Shown in pieces: positions 24,340 through 35,493 of a DNA stretch of 64,000 nt. This DNA is from Gamarada debralockiae (taxonomy: Eukaryota > Ascomycota > Leotiomycetes > Helotiales > Hyphodiscaceae): assembly GCA_002803225.1 (NCBI GenBank), contig NXFV01001611.1, positions 27,495 through 91,494 on the forward strand, read 5' to 3'. The position numbers and the translations under genes were made by a program. The notes beneath the pieces were generated by a model that was given only the letters and a program-made list of their open reading frames with translations, was not told the DNA's origin and searched no databases. Position 1 is the stretch's first letter. Each line of letters begins with the position of its first letter.

Positions 24340-25809
24340 ATGGAGACCATTCGGCAGTTTGGGGCGATCGTAAGGGAGGAATACAGTGCCTCACGTCAAC
24401 GTATGCTGGACCGCCATATCGCGAACCATCTTCCCACGACAGAAGAGAAGGCCAGCGATGCCCCACTCCTCGACTATTACGATGCGACTGCGGAAGAAGT
24501 TGATAATCCGATAAAGAAAGACGAGAAGTCGAAATTCCGAATCCCCATAACGCGCCGACACAAGATAATTGCTTGGATCTGCCTCTTTGTTTATGTGACC
24601 TTCATATATATGACGGTCTTCTATGGTATCTCCTACCTCGCAGATCAAACCTCGATCATCACCGAGAAGGTCGCAGGAACGATTGCGAAGACATACAATA
24701 CTATGGCAGAAACATACGAGGATATGAAGAATCCGGGCAGTACGCAAGAGGTTGCGAGGTTGATGACGGAGTTCTATGAGCTGTTGGCTGAGATGGCTTA
24801 TTATGAGCCTGAGAAGATCGATCGAGCTCCCCATACGAATCCAGGTATCAACAGGACATATGCGGCGGAATTGGGATTCTCGTCCAAGGCAATAGAGATG
24901 CTGGAGTTGCTGCCGTATCTCAATAATGAGCATGATATCGCGTGGTCATACGGAGCCGGAGATACCGAGTTCTTGCTCTATGGCACATTCATTGATTTTC
25001 GCGTGGACCAGAATCTCAAAGATAACGACGACCCCTTGTACGCATTAGTATCGCAAGGCGACGAGATCAAGGGCTTCGATGAAGATGGAGGACGATATAT
25101 GAAGCTGGATTACATCTGTTTAAGCGTCCTTGGGAACCATGGTGCGGCTATGATACTCAATGTCAAGAACTTCAAACTTTGGACGATCGACCAGGAAACG
25201 GGAAATGCAGACCCCGCTCTCAAAGATGTGGAGGTCAAGGGGGATGGCAGCAACTACAACTCTTTGGACAATTATCCTTCCCGCCCAGTGAATCTCGCTC
25301 TCAAAGCCTACATCCAAAAGTTCAGAGACTTGGAATGGATGCCGGGAGGACTCTATAACGGTAGCTGGGAGGGAGACAACTACGCAAGGCTGTACCGTGA
25401 GAATGGATGGCCGTCAACATTCAACCGCACAGCATTCAAGATCGCGCGCGAACAGTGGGAGGAGTCAGACCGATTGCGATGGGAAGCCGAAGAGCCTTTC
25501 GAAGAAGTTGCCAAGTACGAACGCTGGTTGAATTCATCGCTACAGAGGATCGAGTATAAGCAGAAAGCGATATCCGACGTTGATGCCGGGAAAGAGATTC
25601 CGAATGACCCGCCCGATCGACCCGATCGACCCGATCGATTTGCAGACCGGGCAAAATATCGACAAGAGCTAGTTGACGAAGTGAATCTCGCCATCGCGAA
25701 CTTACCGAAACTGCAGCAGGATTTGGAGGTAGCGAGAGAGGCACTGAGGGATGTCGATCCCGCAGTTAAGAAGGCGCGAGAAGATCGCATTGCCAAATAT
25801 GGATATTGA
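24340..25809 (+). CDS. Conserved fungal single-pass membrane protein of unknown function
   Basis: Intronless, 489 residues from the ATG at 24340. One strong membrane segment lies at about 73-98 (IIAWICLFVYVTFIYMTVFY); the N-terminus before it is charged and lacks a signal peptide, suggesting a cytosolic N-tail. The middle (about 180-360) has motifs of a fungal globular family that I recall only as hypothetical proteins: LPYLN, WSYGAGDTEFLLYG, CLSVLGNHGAAMILN, WTIDQETGNADPAL, NYPSRPVNLAL. The layout is loosely like SMI1/KNR4-type sensor domains, but that link is weak. The C-terminus is a charged helix with a DPPDRPDRPDRF repeat. Its neighbours give no functional clue. A real gene is likely from length, composition and motif conservation. 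Confidence 0.75.
   Translation: METIRQFGAIVREEYSASRQRMLDRHIANHLPTTEEKASDAPLLDYYDATAEEVDNPIKKDEKSKFRIPITRRHKIIAWICLFVYVTFIYMTVFYGISYLADQTSIITEKVAGTIAKTYNTMAETYEDMKNPGSTQEVARLMTEFYELLAEMAYYEPEKIDRAPHTNPGINRTYAAELGFSSKAIEMLELLPYLNNEHDIAWSYGAGDTEFLLYGTFIDFRVDQNLKDNDDPLYALVSQGDEIKGFDEDGGRYMKLDYICLSVLGNHGAAMILNVKNFKLWTIDQETGNADPALKDVEVKGDGSNYNSLDNYPSRPVNLALKAYIQKFRDLEWMPGGLYNGSWEGDNYARLYRENGWPSTFNRTAFKIAREQWEESDRLRWEAEEPFEEVAKYERWLNSSLQRIEYKQKAISDVDAGKEIPNDPPDRPDRPDRFADRAKYRQELVDEVNLAIANLPKLQQDLEVAREALRDVDPAVKKAREDRIAKYGY
25612..25638 (+). repeat. 9-bp tandem repeat inside a coding region
   Basis: Three copies of CCCGATCGA encode the PDRPDRPDR stretch of the membrane protein gene. The length is a multiple of three, so copy-number change would keep the frame. 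Confidence 0.7.
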
Positions 25810-26390
25810 GAAAAGATGTGTTATTAATGGTAGCTTGCTCTGACGAGTTCAATCCTTCGGAAGAGGTGAATGATTCACCTGGAATCTCACAGTCCCAGAT
25901 GGTGGGAATCCCGAGTTCCTGTTTGTAACATATGTACATGTGTATGGAGTCATACCCGAGATGGCCAGGGAATCTCTGTACGTTTGTAAAATAACGTACA
26001 CGTGTGCAAAAGTCATATACCGAATTAGGAAATTTCGAAGCAAAACCTGGTTTGGAGCCTTTGAAATCTGGTGTGAAATTACTAATACAGCACAGTTTTA
26101 CGTGACCCGAAATCAGGCACATCACACGTGACGAGTGTCATGTACAATCCCCAAATATCTATAAAATAGCTTCTCATCTCTTGGAATATCAGTAATCTTT
26201 CACTCTTCACATCTACTAATCACTCTCTCGAATTGAACAAATCAAAAAGCCGATCGTTGGCATTACATTCAGCCCCTATCCAGACCTCGCTCCCGCCAAG
26301 TTCCCTTTCCCTCACCTCAAATCAACGATTCGGAAGTCGGATCCTTGACACTATCAAGAACCCAGCCTGTTTTCAGAAAGCCTATTAGAA
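25810..26390. promoter_or_regulatory. Intergenic/promoter of the MDR oxidoreductase
   Basis: 580 bases without a gene. It contains CACGTG-type motifs (GTACACGTGTGC near 25996; CACACGTGACG near 26121) and a TATA box at 26160. Confidence 0.4.
26160..26167 (+). promoter_or_regulatory. TATA box
   Basis: TATAAAAT, about 230 bases upstream of the ATG at 26391, with a pyrimidine-rich leader between. Confidence 0.45.
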
Positions 26391-27902
26391 ATGGCTACCC
26401 ACACCGCAGTAGTGACAGTTTCCATCAGAGGAGCTCTCGAGACCAGACAAGTGCCCACCATTCCCCCTAGCGATGGCGAAGTTAGGGTGAAAGTCGAATG
26501 GACTGCCTCTACACCCTTAGACCTGCACCAAAACGATGGCGGGCTATTGGTCACCCATCCCCAAGGTATGTATTCTTGGGCCAACATGTCCCAGAGTCTT
26601 GAATTCCACTCCGAACTGTCCTAAATGCAGAGTATTTTTTGAGGAATTTTGAACTCATGAAAACTAATCTTTCTCTCATTATGAGCGATTGCTAAACTCA
26701 ATTCACAGTACTGGGAGATGGAACTGCCGGTACGGTCGTCGAAGTCGGACCCGGCGTGAAGAAGCTCAAGGTTGGCGACAAGGTCTTTGGCTTCACCTGG
26801 CGCACCCAACAGGAGAAATCCCACCAGGAATTCGTTACTGTGCCTGAGTATCTCCTCGGTATAGTGAGTGACTCCCCTTCAGGTTATAAAACACCAATTG
26901 CTCTATGCGTCTCAGTGTTCAAGGACCAGGAATATGTCAGATTTTCACAACCCAGATCTCCTCGAGTCGAATTGTTGACTCGAAGCGAGTTACTCGGAGT
27001 CGTGGGCTAAAAGTTGATAGCCCTGAAAGTTCTAGTCACTGAGATGGCTCGAACGATTTTGATTCTTATATCTCTATTAATGCGGTGTTCTGACATCCTA
27101 CTTAGGTACCATCGAACTCCACACCCCAAGAAGCAGTAACCCTGGGCAACAACTTCGTGACAGTCTTCCACGCCGTGACCACTGATTTAGGCCTTCCATT
27201 GCCTTGGCCCGTTCCCTCTTCTCCACCTCAACGCGCCAATGACGCAATCCTAATCTGGGGCGGCTCGTCCTCCGTCGGTCAGTATTCTCTCCAAATCCTA
27301 CGACACTGGGGTTACAAGAACCTCCTTGCTACAGCGTCGAAGCCACATCATGAGCTCCTCAAGTCCTATGGCGCAAGAGCAGTCTTCGATTACAAAGATC
27401 CCGCCATCGCTCAGCAAATCCTCGACTTCACCGACGGAAATGTGCCCCTCATACTCGATTGCATCGGATCAAAATTCGGAAGTCTAGCACCAATCTCGAA
27501 AATTGCGAAGAGCGGATCAACGGTCGCGGTTCTCTTGCCAGTCATCGTTAAAGATTCGACGGATGAGGAGGCACCTGTATATTCGATGGATGCCAGAACC
27601 GAAGCCGAGTGGGCTGAGGGTGTTGATGTTAGGGGTGTGAGGACGCATTTTTATCTTGATGTAAGTGGGTGAATTGCTTGAATGGGGGAGTCGGAGACTA
27701 ATGAAGGGTGCAGAATGAATTTTTCAAGGAGCATTTGCAAAGTACGATTATGCCGACCTTGTTGGCCGAAGGTATAGTAAAGCCGAATAAAGTCAAGATC
27801 GTTGAAGGGAAGACACTGCTTGAGAGGGCGCAGGCGGCTATGGATGCTCTAAGAAGGAAGCAGCAAAGCGGAGAGAGGTTGGTTTGGCGCATTGCTGAAT
27901 GA
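26391..27902 (+). CDS. Medium-chain dehydrogenase/reductase, enoyl-reductase/quinone-oxidoreductase type
   Basis: Exons 26391..26565, 26709..26863, 27106..27660 and 27714..27902 join to 357 residues, typical for the family. The GroES-like N-domain has GDGTAGTVVEVGPGVKKLK, and the Rossmann part has IWGGSSSVGQYSLQILRHWG for NADPH binding, then YGARAVFDYKDP and ILDCIGSK. The usual zinc-binding GHE is replaced (VLGDGTAGT), so it is probably a zinc-free NADPH reductase, like fungal trans-enoyl reductases and ToxD/CipB-like proteins that reduce carbon-carbon double bonds. The substrate cannot be read. No polyketide synthase or other pathway gene is adjacent, so a stand-alone detoxifying or housekeeping role is likely. 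Introns 1 and 2 are longer (143 and 242 bp) than most in this window. Confidence 0.87.
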
Positions 27903-28281
27903 GGGTTACCAAAATCACAACGCACTGCATCCATATCATGTATCGACCAAAGTAGTGTTGTTGAATTTGATTTCTTTTTTCACCGATCTTAAAGTCATCG
28001 CTCATCTATCGACTAGTAGCCGTTGAAGGCGTTCCAGGGGTATTCTCGAAACCACGCAAACTATACCCGTTGCTTTTCATTCGCCTCCCATTCCATAAAG
28101 ACTGATCGTTGAGATCTTTTCTTTAAAACGCCAAACTTGTTGAAGTTTGCCTCCCTGAACACCGCGCTAGATGCAATGCAAAATAATGCCTAACAATCAA
28201 AATATCTTGTTGAACCACCACCCATCCATCCACTTGCATGTTGAATCGTAAAATCGTTGAGATTGAGGAGAGAAGATGGCC
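27903..28281. other. Convergent intergenic region
   Basis: 378 bases between the 3' ends of the MDR gene and the methylenetetrahydrofolate reductase gene; no coding signal. Confidence 0.4.
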
Positions 28282-30207
28282 TTAATGAGAGCCGTTAGTA
28301 AGAGGCGGGTTTTCGATGCCGCTTGGTTTGAGCTCGCCATTTACGCCGTTGGGCTCTAAGACACCGTTGCGGTGGACCTCGTAGGGAGTGGAGAGATTCT
28401 CGACTATGAGGCCGTCGAAGAGTGGGAATAGCCCGTGACTTTGATGGAAGTCGTTGTGAACTGCGAGATATTAGCATTGTCGAGAGAGAGTGTTTGAATT
28501 GAACATACCAATATTGACGAGAGACCACGTTTCCATTATGTTCTCGATCAGTTGGCGACTCGGACTCAAAGATGAATGGCAGTGTGCCCAGTCCAAACCC
28601 AGTCTGAAAGCCTCATCCTTCCATGCCAAGAAACTGATCGTTTCGACGATGGTAGGTTGAACAATCTCTTTTCCTGGGAAGACACCCCAAGTGACTGCAT
28701 TCGGCCCATCTCCTGGGGCGTTGGTCTTCAAGTCGCCAGTCTTGTTGACGGAGTAATACGTCAAGTCTGGGTCTTTCTCGATCCGCGAAATCAACTCGTC
28801 AATCAACTTCGGCGATACCAGAAGTTCAAGGTACGCCTTCTGATAAACATAACCATTCGTCGGACCCCATCCATAAACCGGATCAGAAGACCTCACGCCA
28901 TCAACAGATGGCTGGGAATTTATAGTCAGGAATCCGCGCTTGTTGAGGTTGATAAGATCTGCTTTGATGACATCGGCTTCGCTCGTAATTGGTGCTTCAC
29001 TCCAAGGAAGACTTTCGACCTCGTTCTCGAGATACTTGACGAAGATATTGGCGATGTCCTGAATGGATTGAGGCTGTCCCCAGAGCTTGATATTCTGCTC
29101 GTTGGTTCCCTTCAGACCAATACCATAAGCGTCCAACTCGCCGAAAGCAGGAGATCTCGAGTCACCCCATCTACCGTTGGGGAATTCATCCCATTCCTGG
29201 GTTCGCGTAACGTATGACTTGTTTCTGTTCTTCCAGAAAATCGGACGAACATCTTCGTCTCTTCGCCCAAGAACAAGCGATTGTCTCCAAGGAAGGGCTT
29301 GCTTCAATGGGCGTTCTATTGATGGCGTCAAATTCAGCTCTTCGAGAACCATACGAGTAGCTTGAGCTAGGTTCATAGTGTAGAAATGTAAATGGTGAAT
29401 TCCAGCCGTAAGAATCTTCTTACACATCTCCGCCACGAGTCCCTTTCCAATCTCTCTAACTGCCGCATCGTCATTCTTCACTTCTTCTAGAGCAGCGGTC
29501 CATTTTGGTGGAATCTTGCATCCCATGTGGTTGCACCGTCGAAGAAAGCTTGCGTAAGTGCTGATGGGCATAATTCCGGGAACAATGGGAATCGTGATGC
29601 CTCTCGCTCTGACCTTTTCGACCCAAGTGACGAAGTTATCAACATCGTAGAACATCTGCGTAACGATGAATGTAGCTCCGGCATCAACCTTCTCCTTCAA
29701 ATGGTCCAACAAAAGCTCCGGGTCGTCTTGGTCATCGCAACCCTCGGGGTACCCAGCAACGCCAATATCGAAATGATTGCCATAAGTATCCCGAATATGC
29801 TTGACCAGATCCTTCGCATATTGGAATCCCCCCTCAGTCGCAATCCATTTCTCCTTCTCTCTCGGCGGATCTCCTCGAAGGGCAAGGATATTGGTGCAGC
29901 CAGCCTTATACGCATTCTTGAGCGCCTCGTCGACCTTATCCTTCGCCATATCGGTGCAAGTCAAATGCATGCAGGTCTCCAGTCCATATTGAGCCTGAGC
30001 CACGGCCACCATCTCGCACGTCAGTTGTGCCAGGCGTCCTCCCGCTCCCCACGTTATGTCGATGAAGCTGGGTCCGAGTCCATGCATGCGGTCCATGCGG
30101 TCGTAGAGATTCTGCACACCCTGCGCCGTCTTGGGAGGGAAGAATTCGAAGGAGAAGGTGGGGTTTCCTGACCTTTCGGCTTCTGCTAACATGTCTTTGA
30201 TATGCAT
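28282..30207 (-). CDS. MET12: Methylenetetrahydrofolate reductase
   Basis: Exons 30207..28509 and 28460..28282 (48 bp intron, GTATGT ... GCTAAT ... GCAG) give 625 residues ending PPLTNGSH. The N-terminal TIM-barrel carries FSFEFFPPKT near residue 18, the folate/FAD contacts FIDITWGAGG, LALRGDPP and GVAGYPEGC, and ends around residue 300. A C-terminal regulatory domain follows (GWGPTNGYVYQKAYLELLVS, TWGVFPGKEIVQPT), as in eukaryotic enzymes. It reduces 5,10-methylene-THF to 5-methyl-THF for methionine synthesis in the cytosol. Yeasts have two paralogues (Met12, Met13); I cannot tell which this is, so the symbol is tentative. Confidence 0.95.
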
Positions 30208-31088
30208 TTTGGCCGTTTAGGAATCGAGCCTTGATCGCGAGGCAAAGGATTGTCGGGCTGGTGGAAGAAAGGATTAGCAAAGTCCCAGCCTTCGCAAAGC
30301 TCTCGATTGATTCATACTGAAGGAAAACGGTGAAGGTAAAACCGAAAGATCCACTCGAAGAGCAATCTCAAGATTTCCCCTCACCAGGCTACGTAGCACT
30401 AAGCTTAAGAGGACATGGACTTCACTTACCTCTGAAAACAAAACAAAGATTCTGCCGACCTCAAACTCTTGGCTCGACGACAATCTACCCCAATTTCTTT
30501 CCTATCCGGACCGCAACAATCCGCGGTCACTTTCTGCATGTAAGATGGTCAGCGAGAAAGGTTGTCAGGATTTGGGCGCAGATGGAAGGAATATCAACAG
30601 TAGAGCCGATCGGAAGGCGGTCTGCAACTCTTTTTAGGTTAGGCCATGCAGTTCGATGAGGTCAAATAAGAGCTATGCCCCCGCATAGAAGGAGAATTTA
30701 TCCAGCTTAAAGGCTTAGATTTATCAAGAACAATATTTATCTTCCCTCGTCTATAAAAGAATGTAAAGTTTGCTCTGAGCCACAATAATTTCTGCGATGT
30801 CCTGGCATCCAGTCATTGCATTCAGGAACAGAAAGACCCCTCATCAAACCCCACCAAAGTGGTTGTAATTGCCGTGCACGTGCCAAGAGATCCTCTGCCG
30901 GAAGGCACCTCAAACAGCAAGGTACATACAAAGGTACTTAGCTCATATTGTTGTTCATTGTGTATCTCTCGTGCCTTTTTTACATCATGAGTGCAGCGGA
31001 ACGCCACTTCTCTACACAATTCATCCGTCCCAAGCGCCATGGATATCATAAATGCCACGCCCAAAACCAACAGCAAAGATTATTAATC
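30208..31088. promoter_or_regulatory. Intergenic: MTHFR promoter and GCP2 3' end
   Basis: 880 bases between two minus-strand genes with no coding signal. The MTHFR leader may contain an unseen 5' UTR intron. Confidence 0.4.
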
Positions 31089-33959
31089 TCACGCCTGAGC
31101 ACCACCCTCTTCATCAGTCCTCAGACCGCTATACTGGGTCCCTTGATTCGCTGTGCTCAACCTCGCACAAAGACCCAATAGAACCACCGTCTCGGTTGCA
31201 GCGTAATGATTCAGCGCATCCAACAGAATTTGAAGATGCCTGCTGAAATTGTACTCGTACTTCTTGATAATGTCATTCATTTTTTCCATCCGTGCCTCAT
31301 CAGCTGAGACCCCAGCTGCAGAATTCGATGCCGTTGACTGGCTTGAATCACTCCTCCGTTCTGACTGATATCGTGACCACTGTTGTTTGCTCATACTGGT
31401 GGGTTTCTGTGTACCGACCAAGTCAGGGTCGCTCTTTTCCAGTTCCCGTGAAAGCCATGCGGTGTAAGTTGCGAACAGGGTGCATGTTTGCATGAGTTTG
31501 GAGTGAATCTAAGGATTGTAAGCATGTGATCATTTCAGAAATCGTAGAAACGTACCCTCAATAATCTGCTGTTGGTGAGCATGCACTCTTTCAGACAAGT
31601 ATCGAGGAAGTCAACGTGATCTTGCATGAGCTCATCAACTGTCCGAACAGTTGGACCGGCGCCATCCTTACCGTCCTCCTTGGAGTTGAGTTTCTTCATC
31701 AAATTCTGCCAATTCGGTTCAATGACCTCCGCCGTGCAAAAGTACAGAAGTTGTTGAACGAAAACCAACATTCGAGCTCGCAGCGTGAAGACACGTCGTT
31801 TCCACATTTCAAGCTCCTTATTCGAGCTCTTATGAGACCAACTGGCCGCTCTATTGTGCGTCTGCCAGCACGACACCAGCTGTTGCTCGAGGTAGCGTAA
31901 TGAGAGAAGATATCGGAACAAGGCTTGATATCTCCAAACGGTCTTTCGACTGATCACGAGTGATACTGGGAATGGAACAGAGTAGTCTAGCTGCAAAGAA
32001 GTGAAGCCCACCGCAGCCTTGTCGCTTTCACTCATTGGTTGAGTAGCTGGCGTTTGGAGTGTTTCGCCCTGCTCTATCCCAGAGATATTGACGACTCTGG
32101 TCAAGGAATTGGTCAGGCTGATCTCGTTCATCTCAACCTTGATGTCCTCCTTGAATGGATCTTGCGCAGCGACACTACCTGGTTGCCGTAAGACGAGATC
32201 AAGTAGAGATTGCAGCTTGCTTGTATTAACATTCTTGACGGGCTTTCGAAGTTCTGATGTCCCAAGTTCCAGGAAATATGAGAAGAAATCGGACCGATCC
32301 AGAAAGAAATAGTGTTTGAGCGATCGTAATCTTGCAGGTAGAGCATGAGTGGTGAGTAGAAGCTTCAGCAACGACTCGTTGGCATGAGCATAAGCACTAT
32401 TGATATTGTCCAGAAATCGATTGTCATCGAACGACCGAGGGACATCTTTCACAGCCTTGCTAACGTCCACTCCACCACACTCACGAACCACGTTCAGATA
32501 TTTGCCGGCTAACAGAACTTTATCCTTCACGCCTTCAAGCTGCGGGGGTACGTCGTGATCCCGTATCGTGTATCGCCTCTCCCAGTACTCGTCGGTGTAA
32601 TCTTGTTCAAGCCTTTCACGCTTGATACTCTTTTGCTCCCTGACCAAGAACTCAGCGTGGGGATCTTTGATACTTCCATGATGCAACCACTCGTTCAACA
32701 TCATCATATAAGGGCGACTGGCATCCCGTAATAACGAGGTCAGAAGAGATCGAGCAGCTGGGTCTCCAGACATTGTCTCCAAGCGTTTCGTGATGAGGCC
32801 CAAGACACTGCCACCTTTACAGATCTTCTTCCCTGGTATGTTCCCTGGCCCAAGATCCCCACCTTCTCGTAAAGTCTCCAGGATGTTCTCGATATCGTCA
32901 AAATCACCATCAGAGTCATCCAGATCCTCTTCCAATAGAGAATTCCGTTTCAATATTTCGTGAGCCAATGAGTATAGCTGAAGCATCATGTGGCTAGTCG
33001 GAAGTGTATGGAGGTTCAGGACGTGCAATGTAAAGGAGGGGTTCGTCAGAAACTGTGTCTCTAGTTGCGCAATCAAGATCAAATAATCCTGCAGCAACTT
33101 TCGAATCGCTGCACAGAGAGCATGGTTGACTGCGCCAAACTCCTCCCGACTCTGGACTTCCACAAAAGCTTCTATGGCCCCATAGTGCGTCGCCATTTTC
33201 AACATTGTAGTCGTAAGATCCTGCAAACTAGGATCCAATCCAGGTAGAATTTTGAATCCGGGTCCTGAAAGTCGATCCTTCTCAACGGAGGGGTTATAGT
33301 TCTTCGCAAATCGAATATATTGCCCCTCATATCCCATAAACACGAACAGTAGGTCCTCCAAAATGGCCGCTTCTTGAACCTCCAATGTCAGTTCGTGGAG
33401 AGCTTTTGGCTGCAATGACTGTGGAGCTTGTGATGCGATTGGTGGGATCGATACTCGAGATGCTAAAGGCGCACTTGTATGAGGTACTAGGGACGCTTCT
33501 GGATTCCATGGTGCTAGGACTGGTCAGAGAGCTGTAATTATTCCTTTAACTTTTGAGGGGCATACTCAGAGGTGCTTCCATCTTGCTTGATTTTGGTCGC
33601 GGATCCCCAGAATAAGCTCTACCTGCCTCGCTCGGTTTCGCTCGTTCTTGCGGCTGCACCGAAGGACCAGGTCTCCTCTCAGGACTTCTCGTTCTTGAAG
33701 TTACTGTCTCTCGTGTAGTGACTTGAACCCTCTCCGTCCGCCGCTCTTCAACTCCTCCTTTTGTGCGCTGTGAACCAGACGCCGTTCTTTTGTGCATAGC
33801 CCCGGCTGCAAAAGCTTGTGGTGACGGTGGTCGTCGTGGGTCTTGTCTCTCAGCTCTACTTCCTCCTTGCTGCCCGGAAGGAGCGCGGCTGCTCCCATTG
33901 TCGTTTGTTGTCCGTCGCTCAGAACGTGAAGATACTCTGGCATGGGACGCAGAAGACAT
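31089..33959 (-). CDS. ALP4: Gamma-tubulin complex component 2 (Spc97/Alp4 family)
   Basis: Exons 33959..33566, 33519..31556 and 31508..31089 join to 925 residues; the introns are 46 and 47 bp and both restore continuous homology. The first ~130 residues are basic and disordered (SSRSERRTTND). The GCP core starts with ILEDLLFVFMGYEGQYIRF near 165 and continues with HGSIKDPHAEFLV, YFFLDRSDFFSYFLELG, then MQDHVDFLDTCLKECMLTN and FSRHLQILLDAL in the C-terminal GRIP2 part. GCP2 pairs with GCP3 to hold gamma-tubulin at spindle pole bodies and nucleate microtubules. The ATG at 33959 was chosen because the frame closes upstream with no earlier ATG. It is divergent from PUP2 with a 352 bp shared promoter. 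Confidence 0.93.
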
Positions 33960-34311
33960 TGTTGTCACATCTGGGCTTCTTGGTCGCAAGAATCTAAGCA
34001 AGATACCTAGTTAACAATCACTCAACGAGGGTAAATAATTGGCTTGGTGGGGATTTGCTGGTTTCCAGGCGCGTGGGGGATTTCTCGCGTCTACGCTAAA
34101 CCTTATTTGGCTCTAGCTTAAACCTGGGAGCTTCGTACTCTGGCTTCCGCCTTGTGTTTGGTAAACGATCAACTACTTGAGCTCATTCAACTCTTCATCC
34201 TAGCCAGGAACACGATACAACCTCCTACGACTCTCCTTGAAGCTTGCCTTCAAATTCCTTCTCCTCCAAACCCTTCCAAGCCGATCCTTTTACAACCACA
34301 AATTCGCCAAG
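33960..34311. promoter_or_regulatory. Bidirectional promoter between GCP2 and PUP2
   Basis: 352 bases between divergent start codons. No TATA box is obvious; a pyrimidine-rich stretch precedes the PUP2 ATG. Confidence 0.5.
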
Positions 34312-35234
34312 ATGTTTATTGCTCGGTCAGAATACGGTAAGTTGCTTTGGAGCTGTAAACATCTACTTCAGAGCTCTAGCTAATAATACAATAGATCGTG
34401 GTATCAAGTACGTATCCAGTCCGCCTCATTACAGCTCCCCTGAGGCTCGCGGGCGATTCCCAGACCCTAACCTTTTCACAGCACCTTCTCCCCAGAAGGC
34501 CGTCTCTTCCAAGTTGAATACTCCCTCGAAGCAATCAAGCTAGGCTCAACCGCAATCGGCGTAGCCACCGGCGGGGGCGTCGTTCTCGGCGTCGAAAAGC
34601 GCGTCACCTCCACCCTCCTCGAGACCTCGTCCGTCGAAAAGATCGTCGAAATCGACCGCCATATAGGATGTGCCATGTCCGGACTGCAAGCCGATGCACG
34701 ATCGATGGTCGAGCACGCTCGTGTCGAATCGCAAAACCACGCTTTCCATTATAATGAGCCGTTGAGAGTCGAGAGCTGTACGCAGGCTATCTGTGATTTG
34801 GCGTTGCGGTTCGGTGAGGGTGCTGATGGTGAGGAGAGTATTATGAGCAGACCGTTTGGTGTGGCGCTGTTGATTGCTGGTTATGACGAGGATGGACCAC
34901 AGCTGTATCATGCGGAGCCCAGTGGAACTTTCTACAGATATGATGCCAAGGCTATTGGATCTGGTTCGGAGGGTGCACAAGCTGAGTTGCAGAACGAGTT
35001 CCACAAGGTATTCAACACCCGCAAAGGGATTCAGGGGCATTGCTGACCATTTCTTGATAGTCCCTTACCATCGAGGAAGCCGAGACTCTGGTTCTGAAGA
35101 CATTGAAGCAGGTCATGGAGGAGAAGCTGGATTCGAAGAACGTTCAATTGGCGAGTGTGACCAAGGAGAAGGGTTTCAGAATCTACACAGACGAGGAGAT
35201 GGCAACGGTTGTGGAGAGATTACCAGCGAATTGA
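34312..35234 (+). CDS. PUP2: 20S proteasome subunit alpha5 (Pup2)
   Basis: Exons 34312..34336, 34395..34407, 34482..35007 and 35061..35234 give 245 residues. Exon 1 codes MFIARSEY, exon 2 is a 13-nt microexon coding the DRGI region, and exon 3 opens with the alpha-subunit signature [20 protein letters not shown]. Later motifs: [32 protein letters not shown] and the Pup2-type acidic [20 protein letters not shown]. Alpha5 is part of the outer alpha ring of the 20S core that gates substrate entry; it is not catalytic. Length and motifs are normal. It is convergent with the Zn2Cys6 gene (259 bp gap). Confidence 0.96.
34395..34407 (+). other. PUP2: 13-nt coding microexon of PUP2
   Basis: ATCGTGGTATCAA is flanked by ..ATAG and GTACGT. 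Including it is the only way to join MFIARSEY to NTFSPEGR with the universally conserved DRG between them and keep the frame. Confidence 0.85.
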
Positions 35235-35493
35235 GCGGAAACGATACTTTGAACTCACAAATACAAGGCATGCATGGCGTTTCGAGGATTTACATTTCAG
35301 ATCATTAGAGGTGAAAATTTACAGGTCGTGAATTCATGGCTGTCGCTGTGGATCAACCTAAGAAGCGCTCAAATGTACAAGTATAAGCTGTGCCAGCCTC
35401 CCTCATATTTTCCATCCCAATACACTTTTCCAACCCCCAAATCTATGATTCCATAGTATTTTCATCATTATCCAAATCCAGATTCTCAAAATC

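Noticed and set aside
26391..27902. Part of a polyketide or other secondary-metabolite cluster
   Set aside because: The MDR protein resembles trans-enoyl reductases, but no synthase, transporter or P450 is nearby.
28576..29217. 213-codon plus-strand frame
   Set aside because: Antisense shadow of the methylenetetrahydrofolate reductase gene.
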